Source: Liquorilactobacillus oeni DSM 19972
GTDB taxonomy: Bacteria > Bacillota > Bacilli > Lactobacillales > Lactobacillaceae
Direction of reading: 5' to 3'
DNA: 64,000 bases
NCBI RefSeq assembly: GCF_001436275.1
Contig: NZ_AZEH01000020.1
Coordinates: forward strand, 310,001-374,000
Shown piece after piece: positions 21,212 through 31,317 of this stretch. The notes under the pieces were generated by a model. It saw only the letters and a list, made by a program, of their open reading frames with translations. It made no database searches and had not been told where the DNA came from. How positions within the stretch are numbered: the first letter of the stretch is position 1; every line of letters starts with the position of its first letter. The translations under genes were made by a program, and so were the position numbers.

Positions 21212-22462
21212 ATGGTTAAGTTTTGGAGGAATTATCGGGGAACAATTTTATTATTTTGCGGATTAATTTTGGGTGGGCTTGCAGGTGCTGTCTGGGGTAC
21301 TAAGGTTAATGTAGTGAAACCCCTGGGGGATCTTTTTTTGAATCTGATGTACATGATCTTGATTCCACTTGTTTTTTTCAGTATTTCTTCTGCAATTGCC
21401 GGGATGACAGAGATGAAGCGTCTTGGCAAAATTCTTGCAACCACATTGCTTGTTTTTTTAGGAACGGCACTTATTTCTGCGATTTTAGGATATTTAGCAG
21501 TTCTTTTATTTCGGCCGATTAATAATGTGGATATGGCAAGTGTCCGGCACTTAATGGGAAATGTTAAGGGTGCAGGCAAGCAGGTTTCAGGTTTAGAGCA
21601 GCTGATTAATACATTTACCGTTGATGATTTCAGTAAAATTTTATCTAAAGATCACATGTTGCCTTTGATTGTGGTGGCGCTTTTTACGGGGATCGCTACT
21701 TCAACTTCTGGTGAAGCAACTAAGCCCTTTGCACGAGTTCTGGCAGCTGGGAATGTTGTTACAATGAAGATCGTTAAATATATTATGTACTATGCCCCAA
21801 TTGGTTTAGGCTGTTTCTTTGCCACAGTTATTGGCAACCTTGGTTCAGAAATGGTAACTGCTTATTTAAGAACTTGGTTAGTATTTCTTGGATTTGCTTT
21901 TTTCTACTTTTTCTTTGTTATGAGTGGGTATGCTTTTGTTGCAGGCGGGGCCGCTGGTTTCAAAATGTTTTGGAAAAATATTGGTAAGCCTGCTATTACG
22001 GCGATTGCAACGAGTTCATCAGCTGCAACCATCCCTGTTAACTTGGAATATACTAAGCGGATGGGTGTAACACCTGATATTGCAGAAACCGTAATTCCTT
22101 TGGGAGCTAACACACACAAAGACGGTTCAGTAGTGGGAGGCATTTTGAAAGCCACTTTTCTATTTGTTCTGTTTGGCCGTAATATTGCTTCTCCTGAAAA
22201 TGCATTGCTGATTATTTGTACCGGGTTCCTTGTTGGGGTTGTTATGAGTGCAATTCCAGGAGGCGGGTTCGTTGCGGAAACTGTTATTATCACAGTATTT
22301 GGTTTTCCAATGTCAGCATTGCCGTTGATCTTGATTATTAGTGAAATTATTGATGTCCCTGCAACACTATTGAATTCTTCAAGCAATACTACTGCTGGTA
22401 TGTTAGTCACACGTTTTGTAGAAGGAAAAGATTGGTTGAAAAATTTCCAAAAAATTCAGTAA
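21212..22462 (+). CDS. Dicarboxylate/amino acid:cation symporter (SDF/DAACS family)
   Basis: 416-aa symporter of the GltP/DctA/SstT group. LIPLVFFSISSAIAGM in the third helix, the serine-rich re-entrant loop AIATSSSAATIPVNLEYTKR, PLGANTHKDGSVVGGI, and the second loop AIPGGGFVAETVII followed by DVPATLLNSSSNTTAGML are visible. The asparagine/aspartate residues of the last helix fit substrate and Na+ binding. Glutamate/aspartate or dicarboxylate are the likely substrates. Start 21212 (MVKFWRNYRG) follows GGGGA. A terminator follows at 22488. Confidence 0.9.
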   Translation: MVKFWRNYRGTILLFCGLILGGLAGAVWGTKVNVVKPLGDLFLNLMYMILIPLVFFSISSAIAGMTEMKRLGKILATTLLVFLGTALISAILGYLAVLLFRPINNVDMASVRHLMGNVKGAGKQVSGLEQLINTFTVDDFSKILSKDHMLPLIVVALFTGIATSTSGEATKPFARVLAAGNVVTMKIVKYIMYYAPIGLGCFFATVIGNLGSEMVTAYLRTWLVFLGFAFFYFFFVMSGYAFVAGGAAGFKMFWKNIGKPAITAIATSSSAATIPVNLEYTKRMGVTPDIAETVIPLGANTHKDGSVVGGILKATFLFVLFGRNIASPENALLIICTGFLVGVVMSAIPGGGFVAETVIITVFGFPMSALPLILIISEIIDVPATLLNSSSNTTAGMLVTRFVEGKDWLKNFQKIQ

Positions 22463-22487
22463 AAATAGTTAATTGATTTGACAATGT

Positions 22488-22527
22488 AAAAGTCTCGTAA
22501 TTCTATTATTGAATGGGAGACTTTTTT
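22488..22527 (+). terminator. Terminator after the symporter
   Basis: Arms AAAAGTCTC (22488-22496) and GAGACTTTT (22517-22525) followed by TT. Confidence 0.75.
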
Positions 22528-22671
22528 GCTAGGCTAAATTCTTAACAAATATATGATCCAATGTAATATTATGTTATGTAACTCTATATTTCTTTATCAT
22601 AGAAACTTTACTATGGTAGTTTTCAGAAAATAATTTAGAGATATTTAAAAAGTTATGAAAGTATGTGGATT

Positions 22672-23766
22672 ATGGCAAAAAGAAAGAGAATTTTATGGGC
22701 CGACTATGCTAAATGCCTTGGGATAGTTGCAGTAGTTTTAGGCCATGCTATTAATAGGGGTGAACCTGGGAAAGCTTTAGATGTAGTTTATAATTCGATT
22801 TACTGGTGGCATATGCCGCTTTTCTTTATTATAGGCGGTTTTTTCCTCAAACCAATCAGGTTTAATCTGGCTGGTTGGCGTTATTTGTTGCTAAAACGTG
22901 CTAAGCCGCTGCTGTTGAGCTACTTGTTTAATGGGATATTTTTAATCCTTTTAAGTCACTTTGTGCGGCAGCAGTCCTGGCACTATACTTGGAATTATTT
23001 TATGCGGCTTTTATATGGTGGACAAACCCTTAATAATTATTTAAGTGTCTTTTGGTTCATGACCACTTATATTCTTGGAATAATTGCTGCCATTATTTTG
23101 ATTTCACTGGTGAAAGCACCTTTGTTTCAGATTTTATTTTCCAGTGTTATTTTTGGTATTGGTATTATTCTGCAAGGAACCGATTTTTGGAGCCACTCAG
23201 ATTTTCCATGGGATGCCTTGGTAGTTCCCTTGGTTATTTTTTGGATGGTTTGTGGATATAATAGTTTTAAGTTGTTCAGAAAGATTTGTTTAAAATGGAA
23301 GTTATTGTATTTAGTATCTGCTATTTTGTTGTATGCTGTTCTTATTTACCGCTATGCTATTGGAAAGTTAGGATTTGAACTTTGGTTGAAATCCGATCAG
23401 ATCACAACCGGTAAACAGGCTTTATTAATCCCATTAGCATTATGCTTTGGTGTTTTTGTCCTATGTGAGATAATTGGGCACTTTGGGACGTTCAAACTGT
23501 TACTTACAGTAGGTAGAAATTCTGAAATAATAATGTATTACCACAGAGCTGCTTTTGACATTACTACTGCGATTGCCTTTTTAGATCATTGGTATTTACG
23601 TTTACTTGTAGGTATTTTTGTGCCATTGCTTTTTGCATATTTTTTAAGATTGCTTAAGCGACGATTATATCCAAAAGAGAATGAGGGTACGAAAATACAG
23701 GGACCGTTCCGGCGTTTTTTGCTTGCTGTTTTCCGTGAGTATTTGAGCCTTAACTCTGCAAAATAA
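22672..23766 (+). CDS. Acyltransferase family 3 membrane protein
   Basis: 364-aa membrane protein with about ten hydrophobic segments. The N-terminus RKRILWADYAKCLGIVAVVLGHA has the catalytic-type His of acyltransferase-3 proteins, which O-acetylate or succinylate surface glycans. IYWWHMPLFFIIGGFF and the SVFWFMTTYILGI segment are typical. The acceptor is unknown and no polysaccharide locus is adjacent. ATG 22672 is preferred; ATG 22663 is three codons upstream and equally open. Neither has a strong ribosome binding site. Confidence 0.82.
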   Translation: MAKRKRILWADYAKCLGIVAVVLGHAINRGEPGKALDVVYNSIYWWHMPLFFIIGGFFLKPIRFNLAGWRYLLLKRAKPLLLSYLFNGIFLILLSHFVRQQSWHYTWNYFMRLLYGGQTLNNYLSVFWFMTTYILGIIAAIILISLVKAPLFQILFSSVIFGIGIILQGTDFWSHSDFPWDALVVPLVIFWMVCGYNSFKLFRKICLKWKLLYLVSAILLYAVLIYRYAIGKLGFELWLKSDQITTGKQALLIPLALCFGVFVLCEIIGHFGTFKLLLTVGRNSEIIMYYHRAAFDITTAIAFLDHWYLRLLVGIFVPLLFAYFLRLLKRRLYPKENEGTKIQGPFRRFLLAVFREYLSLNSAK

Positions 23767-23785
23767 TTTGTTTTGTTACACTAGC

Positions 23786-24715
23786 CTATTCGCTTTTGGG
23801 CAAACTAGTAATTGGTTTCTTATTCCACAAAAAGTTTATCAGCGCTTTATTGACTACAAGATTATTTTGATGAAGCCGACTGTGCTGGGCATTAGGTCCA
23901 ATAACTTCAAGTTCATGGTAAACTTGGACTTGTTTTCTTAATAAATATCCTAGGGATCTGGCAGAAACGAGCGTTACCACGCCATCTGAGTTTGTTCCAT
24001 CACCCAAGTTACCATAAATATTAAGGACTTGTGCCTGCTTAGGAAAACGTTTATGCAGTTTAAGCAATTTTTGATACTCTGCGTGAAGGATTAGAGGCTT
24101 CCCGTTTTCCAAAAGGCGGTTTTCATTAGGGCGGTCCTCCCATAAACCGCTTAAAGGTGTTTTAAGCGGCTGGTCCAGTTTATGGTTATTGATAATGCCA
24201 TCATAAGGGCCAGCAATCAAGACGATCCTATTGATTCGAGGATACTTCTTATCGTTAGCAACCAGCATATTATAATAGGCCCAAGCATAAGCTCCCATTG
24301 AATGGCCTACAGCGTTAAATTTTTTTATACGGTATTTATTTTTTAAAAACTGCGTTACGTTTTTTAACCACTCCGCGTCTTGAAACTCGCCAGCGCGTTT
24401 GTTATCAAAGACGACCTCAACAATAGGATTATTTACTTTCTCTTTTAGCTGGCCTTTAGTTTTCAGCTGCCCATTTGGCCGTACATGAATAATCATTGCT
24501 TTTTTAGCGACATGCATTCTTTCGGCGGCTTTTGCCATTGGTTCTTCTGAATGGAGTGTACCATTCCAACCATGAACAAAGATTGTAGGTATATTACTTG
24601 AGACGTAATGTGTTTTAAGATAATGATAATGATTTAATTGCGTTATTGCGCCATAGCCTATAGCAATTACTAGGATACAGCTAAGCAGCCAGAAAAAAAC
24701 TTTTTTAGGTTTCAC
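23786..24715 (-). CDS. Membrane-anchored alpha/beta hydrolase (DUF915-type)
   Basis: 309-aa protein with an N-terminal signal anchor (residues 6-24, VFFWLLSCILVIAIGYGAI) that places the enzyme outside the cell. The alpha/beta-hydrolase core has FVHGWNGTLHSE as oxyanion region, AVGHSMGAYAWA as nucleophile elbow (Ser), and a late SDGVVTLVSARSLGY containing the probable acid residue; the His is likely in GPNAQHSRLHQN. Such proteins are common in lactobacilli as surface lipases/esterases of unknown substrate. It converges on the acyltransferase with only 19 bp between stops. Confidence 0.85.
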   Translation of the reverse strand: MKPKKVFFWLLSCILVIAIGYGAITQLNHYHYLKTHYVSSNIPTIFVHGWNGTLHSEEPMAKAAERMHVAKKAMIIHVRPNGQLKTKGQLKEKVNNPIVEVVFDNKRAGEFQDAEWLKNVTQFLKNKYRIKKFNAVGHSMGAYAWAYYNMLVANDKKYPRINRIVLIAGPYDGIINNHKLDQPLKTPLSGLWEDRPNENRLLENGKPLILHAEYQKLLKLHKRFPKQAQVLNIYGNLGDGTNSDGVVTLVSARSLGYLLRKQVQVYHELEVIGPNAQHSRLHQNNLVVNKALINFLWNKKPITSLPKSE

Positions 24716-25068
24716 TTAAATATTTTTCCTCTCTTGTTCAAGGCAATTTTATAAATTGGTTTCTAAGGTTAACAGGGAATGTTATTGGAAAACAATTTAG
24801 TCTCAAAACTTCGTTTATAATAAAGTATCTTACACTTAACGGATTTGAGTCAATGATTCAGCTATGTTTATGTAAATTTTTACTTTGCTGATAATAATCT
24901 TTAAGGTTTCCCCATATTGTTTATAAGAAGTAAGGATAAAGGTAAAACAGCGAGTTATTTTTACATAGAAAGATCGTTTTTCAATTTTTAACTTGGTAAA
25001 TTGCAGATATTTTATATGACAATCCCTGTTTATAAATATTCAATTAAAAAGATTGGTGATGTGAAGTA
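24716..25068. other. Gene-free spacer, 353 bp
   Basis: AT-rich spacer between the divergent alpha/beta hydrolase and the MFS pseudogene. No ORF with a ribosome binding site, terminator or clear operator was seen. Confidence 0.5.
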
Positions 25069-26316
25069 ATGCAGACTGGAGTTTTATCAAACACTTTTTC
25101 GGCCCTTAAATCGCGCAATTTTCGTTATTTTTGGTTTGGGCAATGTATCTCTGTTATGGGAACTTGGATTCAAAGAACTGCCCAGACTTGGCTAGTTTAT
25201 CAAATGACAAAATCAGCTTTTTTGGTGGGCCTTCTATCGGCTTGCCAATTTGTTCCGATTCTTGCGTTTACTCTAGTAGCCGGAACACTGATTGACCGTT
25301 TTCCTAAACGAGCAATCCTTCTGTTTACGCAGTGGGGGTTTTTGATTTTAGGGGCTGCTATGACTATTATCGTCTATTTTAAAATCGTTCAGTATTGGCA
25401 GATTCTGGCGATTGCAATTGGAATGGGAATATTACAAAGTTTTGATACACCAACGCGTCAATCATTTGTCGTTGAACTAGTAGGAGAAAAGGATCTGTTG
25501 AACGGTATTTCATTAAATTCTTCGATTTTTAATTTAGCAAAGATTGCAGGGCCGTCACTTGCTGGCATTTTAATGGTGAAATTTGGTTTAAGCTGATGCT
25601 TTTTCATTAACACACTAAGTTATTTTGCTGTCATTTTAGGACTGTATCGTATCGACAAAATACCGGCTGCAGTTCAAATTCATAAAAAGGCCAAAATTGT
25701 GCAGGATATTTTAGAGGGATTGCATTATGTGACTTCCCATGCTGAGATTAAACTGGTTGCAGAAATGATGGTGATTATCAGTACTTTGAATTTCAACAAT
25801 AATGTCATCATTCCTATTTATGCCAAGGAGGTGCTGCATGAAGGTGCGCAGGGTTATGCAAATTTACTTTCAGCTACTGGAATCGGATCGCTCGTAGCTG
25901 CATTTCTCATGAGCTACTTAGCACGCTATGGATTAAACCGCAAACTTTATTTAGCAGTTTCGCTGGGAACAATGATCTTGCAGTCTTTAATGTTGTTTAT
26001 CCATAGCTTCGGTTTGGCAGTTGCGGTAATGGTGATGGTAGGTTTTTGCAACATGATCTTCTTGAACCAGTCTAATGCTTCATTCCAAGTGGGCATTCCA
26101 AATAAACTTCGTGGGCGTATTATGAGCGTTTATGTCCTGCTCAATCAAGGGACTACTCCAATTGGCAGTTTATATGTAGGAATAACAATGGACTTAGCTT
26201 CGGGGTTATGGGGGTTCCCATCATGTGGTCTCTTAGCTTTGGTTTTAGTGCTTGCAGTCTTCACTGTTCATCGAAAAACATTAATGCTGTGGCTGCTGCC
26301 AAAAGAGCAAATGTAG
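25069..26316 (+). pseudogene. MFS exporter interrupted by one in-frame TGA
   Basis: A 416-codon frame for an MFS-3/EntS-type exporter (start FSALKSRNFRYFWFGQ, then GTWIQRTAQTWLVYQMTKSA, GILQSFDTPTRQSFV and RGRIMSVYVLLNQGTTPIGS near the end). It is complete apart from TGA 25594-25596, between FGLS and CFFINTLSYF, where homologues usually have Trp. Both halves remain in the same frame. A TGG to TGA change explains it, so the loss is recent, or the base is a sequencing error. The second half has an ATG at 25699 but no evidence of independent function. Confidence 0.8.
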
Positions 26317-26350
26317 GTTTGTTAAAGCAAGAATAATTTTATAAACGAAA

Positions 26351-26393
26351 AAACGGATCGAAATAAAAGCATAGGCTTAAATTCGATCCGTTT
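26351..26393 (-). terminator. Two-way terminator between MFS pseudogene and permease
   Basis: Arms AAACGGATCGAA (26351-26362) and TTCGATCCGTTT (26382-26393). It sits between convergent genes. Confidence 0.75.
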
Positions 26394-26452
26394 CTGTTTA
26401 TAAAACGGTTCTTTATCTGAATGGTTATTAGTCAGCGCAGTAATGATGCTAA

Positions 26453-27844
26453 CTATAATTGTTCATTTGACAATACTTTCCGCTGATGGAGATACGTTAC
26501 TGCACCGAATATCAAAGTCCAAGCAATTGCTCCAACAGCACCGATAATATCTTCTGGAATGAAGAATAGGCTTATAAAAATAACCACAAAAAATGCAATT
26601 GTCAAGGGACTTGTAATTTTATAAGCCGGCATTTTGAAACCATCATCCAAGAAGTCGTTAGACATTCTGTACTTGCGATGGGCAAGCATTGCTAGTGTAT
26701 AAACAATAATATACATATCGCTTGAAATACCGGTAACAATGGTAAACACCGATGTAATTTCGTTAGTTAGACTCATAATAGGTGTGATTAAAACCAGTGC
26801 TGCAGAAAGAATGATTGCAGGTGCTGGAACACCGCTTTTAGAAATTTTAGCAAAAGTCTTATACATCCAGTTGTCTTCTGGAACTTCAGTAGCAAGCTGA
26901 TAAAAATGTCGTCCAGCTGAAAAGATACAGCTGTTAAGCGAGGATGCAGCAGAGGTCAAAACTACAAAGTTAATAAGTGCTGCTGCTGCTGGGAACCCGG
27001 CTAACTTGAATACCTGAACAAAAGGACTGCTGCTTGGGGAGATTGAAGTCCATGGGATGATACCCATAATGACGATTAATGCACCAATATAAAACAAGAG
27101 GATTCGAAGTAACGTTTCATTAACAGCTTTTTTGATAACACTGTGGGGACTTTTGGCTTCGCCAATTGTGATACTGACAAATTCGATTCCTTGAAAAGCA
27201 AAAAATACCATGGGGAAAGCTGAAATAAAGTTGAAAGTGCCATGCGGGAATAAAGTATAGTTATGGAAAATATTTGTAATTGAAGCATGCCCTAGAGGGG
27301 TTGCTGAGTGACTGAACATCATGAAAATCCCTGTAATAATCAACGCTACAATGGCAACAATCTTAATCATCGCAAACCAAAATTCAGCCTCACCGAATAA
27401 GCGTGCAGCTATTAGGTTAACACAAGCCAGTACCCCAAGAAAGATCAATTCAACTATCCATGAAGGAATATTAGGAAACCAGAATTTTACGTAGGTAGCA
27501 GTGGCAGTAAGTTCGGCCATGCAAACGAATAACAGACCTATCCAGTAAGTCCAGCCGGTAAAATGTCCAATAGTCGGACCTAAGTAACGGGAAATAAATG
27601 AAACAAAAGTATGTTGAGAAGGATCAGAGTAGAACATCTCGCCAATTGCCCTCATCATAAAGAAGAAAAATAAGCCAAGTACTAAATAAACCAGCATTAC
27701 AGAAGGACCAGTTTTTGAAATAGTGCTCCCTGATCCTAAAAATAGCCCAGTTCCAATTGTGCCGCCAATAGCAATCATTTGAACGTGGCGGTTGCTTAAA
27801 GCACGCATTGTACCATCCTGGTTAGTCGTAGTTTTTGTTTTCAT
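26453..27844 (-). CDS. Amino acid permease (APC superfamily)
   Basis: 463-aa, 12-TM amino acid transporter of the AAT group. The N-terminus MRALSNRHVQMIAIGGTIG and GTGLFLGSGSTISKTGP form the conserved TM1 unwound region. GEMFYSDPSQHTFVSFISRY and FFAFQGIEFVSITIGEAKSP are the TM3 and TM6 blocks. The substrate is not determined by sequence alone; basic, aromatic or GABA-type amino acids are all possible for the group. It is a single gene, with GGGGGA before the ATG. Confidence 0.9.
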   Translation of the reverse strand: MKTKTTTNQDGTMRALSNRHVQMIAIGGTIGTGLFLGSGSTISKTGPSVMLVYLVLGLFFFFMMRAIGEMFYSDPSQHTFVSFISRYLGPTIGHFTGWTYWIGLLFVCMAELTATATYVKFWFPNIPSWIVELIFLGVLACVNLIAARLFGEAEFWFAMIKIVAIVALIITGIFMMFSHSATPLGHASITNIFHNYTLFPHGTFNFISAFPMVFFAFQGIEFVSITIGEAKSPHSVIKKAVNETLLRILLFYIGALIVIMGIIPWTSISPSSSPFVQVFKLAGFPAAAALINFVVLTSAASSLNSCIFSAGRHFYQLATEVPEDNWMYKTFAKISKSGVPAPAIILSAALVLITPIMSLTNEITSVFTIVTGISSDMYIIVYTLAMLAHRKYRMSNDFLDDGFKMPAYKITSPLTIAFFVVIFISLFFIPEDIIGAVGAIAWTLIFGAVTYLHQRKVLSNEQL

Positions 27845-28194
27845 AAAGAATCCCCCTTAGGATTACGTGTGAAACGAGGCAAATAATAATCAATTTATAA
27901 TTTAAATTTCATTGAGTGTACCACTTTTTTTATCAGGAGTTATTTTTAATGACACAAAAATTATACTTCAACCCTTAAAAGCTGCATTTTTGCAAGCGCT
28001 TTATTGACTGAAACTTTTGGAAATAGCGTACTTTACTTATGAAAACAAACTTATTGTTAAACTTTAAGTTTGAATCGTATAAATTAACTTGAAGTGAGTT
28101 TATATGCATATAAAAGACCTTTTGAAAATTCAAAGACGGTGTTAGTAAACTGAAATATAAATTATAACGATGAATAACTAACTAATTCGGAGCA
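27845..28194. other. Gene-free spacer before repeat copy B
   Basis: Holds the promoter side of the amino acid permease (minus strand). No ORF with a ribosome binding site and no strong structure was seen up to the repeat at 28195. Confidence 0.45.
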
Positions 28195-28335
28195 CACTTT
28201 AATGGCGGTTTTTCAAAACTGCCAAAAAGATGGTTAAGTGGAAAAGACTGATTATTAAAACACGTTAATATGGAAATTGCACAAGAGTACCAAAAACTGA
28301 GCCAAAACATAAGTTTTGGCTCAGTACCGCTCTTT
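28195..28335. repeat. Dispersed bipartite intergenic repeat, copy B
   Basis: Contains GGTTAAGTGGAAAAGACTG followed by ATTATT and CACGTTAATATGGAAA. This matches the reverse complement of 42187-42225 almost base for base. It then runs into the hairpin CTGAGCCAAAAC / GTTTTGGCTCAG (28297-28308 / 28313-28324). The hairpin is 64 nt beyond the larR stop and can terminate it. The distal arm differs from the other copies (GGCGGTTTTTCAAAACTGCC). Confidence 0.72.
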
Positions 28336-28387
28336 AGCTGTTTTTCAATGAATGATCAGCAAGCTCTGAATTTTGACGGTAGTTTCT

Positions 28388-29074
28388 TTAATAAGCAATA
28401 TAATCATCAAGCTTTTGTGCATCTGTAATGATAATACAGCGCTTATTGCTAGGACCATTGCCAAATTCGATAATACCTTCGTCTTTTAATTTACGCATCA
28501 TGCGGCTGACACTTGTATGGTTAGCGATTCCGCAAAAGCCAGCAATATCTTCATTAGTAACATAAAAGTCAATTAAAATCTTAGAACTGTTTGGCAATTT
28601 GCGACCGAATTTTAAAGCTATATCACGCAGAAAATTTGCAAGAGCTCCCAATTTTCCGTTCATTGTCAGACGTTGCAGACGAGAAAAATTTTCTGACAGG
28701 CGGTGACGATAATACTGTTTAACATAGTTTTGCAGTTGCGGGTTTGCATTGACATACTGCCAGAATTTAACGCGATTGATTTGATAAAACGCTGCTGTTT
28801 CAGATTCTATTCGGACATTAAACGGTTGTTCATCATATTGCAGAGCCTCATCATGCAATAGAGAAATTACATCTGGTTGATTAATATACGAGATATTGAA
28901 CTCGCGGCCGTCCTGCAGGATGACTGAAGTTTTAATAATTCCTTCCTTGAGGATAAAAACACTGGCTGCCTTTAAACCGTGGAAAGTCAGATAAGTATGA
29001 TACTTTTTGGTGATGGTTAATATTTGTTTACTTTTTAAAAAATGGACCAAATAATCAATATCTTTGTTAGGCAA
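28388..29074 (-). CDS. larR: Crp/Fnr-family regulator of lactate racemase
   Basis: 228-aa CRP/FNR-type regulator: N-terminal cyclic-nucleotide-binding-like beta roll (about 20-120) and C-terminal winged helix (about 145-225; FYVTNEDIAGFCGIANHTSV then MMRKLKDEGIIEFGNG). No Cys cluster for an Fe-S centre is seen. Position and orientation, divergent from larA, match LarR of Lactiplantibacillus plantarum, which activates the lar operon in response to the L-/D-lactate ratio. That function is inferred from context. The gene ends at repeat copy B. Confidence 0.85.
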   Translation of the reverse strand: MPNKDIDYLVHFLKSKQILTITKKYHTYLTFHGLKAASVFILKEGIIKTSVILQDGREFNISYINQPDVISLLHDEALQYDEQPFNVRIESETAAFYQINRVKFWQYVNANPQLQNYVKQYYRHRLSENFSRLQRLTMNGKLGALANFLRDIALKFGRKLPNSSKILIDFYVTNEDIAGFCGIANHTSVSRMMRKLKDEGIIEFGNGPSNKRCIIITDAQKLDDYIAY

Positions 29075-29138
29075 CGATTTTCCTCTATTCTGCTATTTTA
29101 TTGCTATCTTTATTTTATCCATAGATAGTATTGATTTG

Positions 29139-29156
29139 TATTAACATTTGATAATA
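29139..29156. promoter_or_regulatory. Candidate LarR operator (palindrome)
   Basis: An 18-bp imperfect palindrome, TATTA-A-CA-TT-TG-A-TAATA, in the larR-larA spacer, 118 bp before larA. The dyad and position fit a site for a Crp/Fnr-type regulator. I did not match it to the published Lar box. Confidence 0.45.
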
Positions 29157-29266
29157 TTTTTTGGCATCATTATCTGATTATTAACTTTAGTAGTCATGAT
29201 TGTCAATGAAAGGATTTTTCAAAAGTATATCATTTCTCAATGTTAGCAAAATGAAAGAGGATGAAT

Positions 29267-29299
29267 ATGCAACATGGTAGAACTAAAGCTTCCATATGA
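29267..29299 (+). other. Short upstream ORF overlapping the larA start
   Basis: ATG 29267 lies 6 nt after the GAGG of the larA leader, the ideal distance, and opens a 10-codon frame [10 protein letters not shown] ending at TGA 29297-29299, out of frame with larA. The larA ATG itself is 13 nt from the same GAGG. Translation of this ORF would overlap and could modulate larA initiation. Confidence 0.4.
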
Positions 29300-30551
29300 T
29301 CATGGAACAGTCACTGTTAAGATTCCAAAAGAAAAGTTGGCTGGGACTTTGATCTCAAAGGCGGCAACATATAAAGCCGCATTTTCAGAAAGTGAATTAG
29401 TTGAGCGTTCTTTGGACAATCCGATTGGAAGTCCATCATTAGAAAGCCTGGCAAAAGGAAAGAAAAATATTGTGATTATCAGTTCTGATCACACGCGTCC
29501 AGTACCATCACATATTATTACACCGATTCTTCTACGCCGCTTGCGTGCAGCAGCGCCTGAAGCGCGGATTAGAATTTTGGTAGCAACTGGGTTCCATCGT
29601 CCATCAACTCATGAAGAACTTGTTTCCAAGTATGGTGAAGAAATTGTGGCTAATGAAGAAATTGTTATGCACAAGTCGCAAAATGATGAAGATATGGTGA
29701 AAATTGGCAAACTGCCTTCAGGCGGTGACCTGATTATCAATAAGGTAGCTGCAGAAGCTGATCTTTTAATTTCAGAGGGTTTTATTGAATCTCATTTTTT
29801 TGCTGGCTTTTCTGGCGGCCGTAAGTCTGTTTTGCCAGGGGTTGCTTCTTATAAGACAATCATGGCGAATCATTCAGGCGAGTTTATTGATGATAAACAT
29901 TCACGTACAGGAAACTTGCATCATAATCTCATTCATCACGATATGGTGTATGCGGCTAAGAAGGCCGGTTTACGATTTATTTTAAATGTTGTGTTGGACG
30001 AGGATAAGAAAATTATCGGTTCTTTTGCAGGTGATTTGGAAGCAGCTCATAAACAAGGGACAGATTTTGTTGCTGATTTAGCAGGAGTTAAAGCGATTAA
30101 GAGTGAAATTACTATTTCGACTAATGGTGGTTATCCCCTGGATCAGAATATTTATCAAGCAGTTAAAGGAATGACTGCTGCAGAGGCAACCAATAAGCAA
30201 AACGGAACGATTATTATGGTTGCCGGCTGCCGCGATGGTCACGGTGGAGAAGGGTTTTATCATAACATTGCGGATGTAGCAGACCCGCAAGAATTTCTTG
30301 ATGCAGCTATAAATACTCCCCGTTTAGAAACAGTTCCTGATCAGTGGACTTCGCAAATTCTTGCACGTATCCTGGTTAACCATCATGTTATCTTTGTTTC
30401 AGATTTAGTTGAGCCTGACCTGATTACCAGTATGCACATGGAATTGGCCAAAACGATCGACGAAGCATTGCAAAAAGCATACAAACGCGAGGGACAGGAT
30501 GCAAAAGTAACTGTAATTCCAGATGGTCTGGGCGTTATTGTAAGGAATTAA
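29274..30551 (+). CDS. larA: Nickel-dependent lactate racemase LarA
   Basis: Interconverts L- and D-lactate with the pincer cofactor nickel-pyridinium-3,5-bisthiocarboxylic acid mononucleotide. 425 aa. All known key residues fall at the reference numbering: Asp72 and Arg75 (SDHTRP), His108 (VATGFHRP), His174 (GFIESHFF), Lys184 that binds the cofactor (FSGGRKSV), and His200 that binds nickel (IMANHSG). It is the first gene of larABCED. In lactobacilli with D-Ala-D-Lac peptidoglycan, the enzyme secures D-lactate supply. The GAGG site is 13 nt from the start; see the upstream ORF. Confidence 0.97.
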   Translation: MVELKLPYDHGTVTVKIPKEKLAGTLISKAATYKAAFSESELVERSLDNPIGSPSLESLAKGKKNIVIISSDHTRPVPSHIITPILLRRLRAAAPEARIRILVATGFHRPSTHEELVSKYGEEIVANEEIVMHKSQNDEDMVKIGKLPSGGDLIINKVAAEADLLISEGFIESHFFAGFSGGRKSVLPGVASYKTIMANHSGEFIDDKHSRTGNLHHNLIHHDMVYAAKKAGLRFILNVVLDEDKKIIGSFAGDLEAAHKQGTDFVADLAGVKAIKSEITISTNGGYPLDQNIYQAVKGMTAAEATNKQNGTIIMVAGCRDGHGGEGFYHNIADVADPQEFLDAAINTPRLETVPDQWTSQILARILVNHHVIFVSDLVEPDLITSMHMELAKTIDEALQKAYKREGQDAKVTVIPDGLGVIVRN

Positions 30552-30555
30552 TCTA

Positions 30556-31317
30556 ATGAAACAAAGTGAAATTTTGCAATTTTTGCAACAAGTTGCCAAA
30601 CAGAAGATTTCTCCTGAAAATGCATTGTTAAAGATGCAGGATAATGGTTTTACTGAATTGGAGTACGCAAAAATTGATACTGAACGTACAGCACGGACCG
30701 GCTATCCGGAAGTGATCTATGGTGCTGGGAAGTCTGCTGCACAAATTACCGGTATTGTGCAGGCAATGAAGCAGCATGAACAGCCTATTCTTGCTACCAG
30801 AGTAGCAGCTGATAAGGCAGCTGCAGTATTAACACAAGAACCGCAGCTTAAGTATGACGAGGTTGCACATACTTTAGTATTGTCAGTGGCCCCGCCTGAA
30901 AGAATTGGTGAAATTGCAATTGTGACAGCGGGAACATCGGACATCAACGTGGCTGAAGAAGCTGCAGTTACTGCTGAACTCTTTGGTAATGAAGTCACAC
31001 GAATCTATGATGTCGGAGTTGCAGGGATTCAACGGCTTTTTTCAAAGCTGGACCTAATTCGAAGAGCAAATGTTGTAATTGTGATTGCCGGAATGGAAGG
31101 CGCATTAACCAGTGTTGTTGGTGGTCTGGTTGATGTACCAGTGATTGCTGTTCCAACCAGTGTAGGGTACGGCAGCCACTTGAATGGACTGACTCCCCTG
31201 CTGTCAATGCTGAATAGCTGTGCAGCAGGAATCAGTGTGGTTAATATCGATAATGGTTTTGGAGCTGCGTATAATGCCAGTATGATTAATCATTTAGCGG
31301 GAGGAAAGCAGAAATGA
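30556..31317 (+). CDS. larB: LarB, pyridinium-3,5-biscarboxylic acid mononucleotide synthase
   Basis: First enzyme of the nickel-pincer cofactor pathway: it carboxylates the pyridinium ring of nicotinic acid adenine dinucleotide and releases AMP. 253 aa. The PurE-like C-terminal domain shows [20 protein letters not shown] and [20 protein letters not shown], then PTSVGYG. It starts 4 nt after the larA stop and overlaps larC by ATGA. Confidence 0.95.
   Translation: MKQSEILQFLQQVAKQKISPENALLKMQDNGFTELEYAKIDTERTARTGYPEVIYGAGKSAAQITGIVQAMKQHEQPILATRVAADKAAAVLTQEPQLKYDEVAHTLVLSVAPPERIGEIAIVTAGTSDINVAEEAAVTAELFGNEVTRIYDVGVAGIQRLFSKLDLIRRANVVIVIAGMEGALTSVVGGLVDVPVIAVPTSVGYGSHLNGLTPLLSMLNSCAAGISVVNIDNGFGAAYNASMINHLAGGKQK

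Noticed and set aside
21904-22410. Long antisense frame within the symporter gene
   Set aside because: Typical shadow of a hydrophobic coding region; no start site and no family resemblance.
20046-26316. Possible reassignment of TGA to Trp, suggested by in-frame TGA codons in two genes
   Set aside because: Many intact genes here end at TGA (for example larC and recF neighbours), and the S66 gene also has frameshifts and a TAA. Ordinary pseudogene decay explains both.
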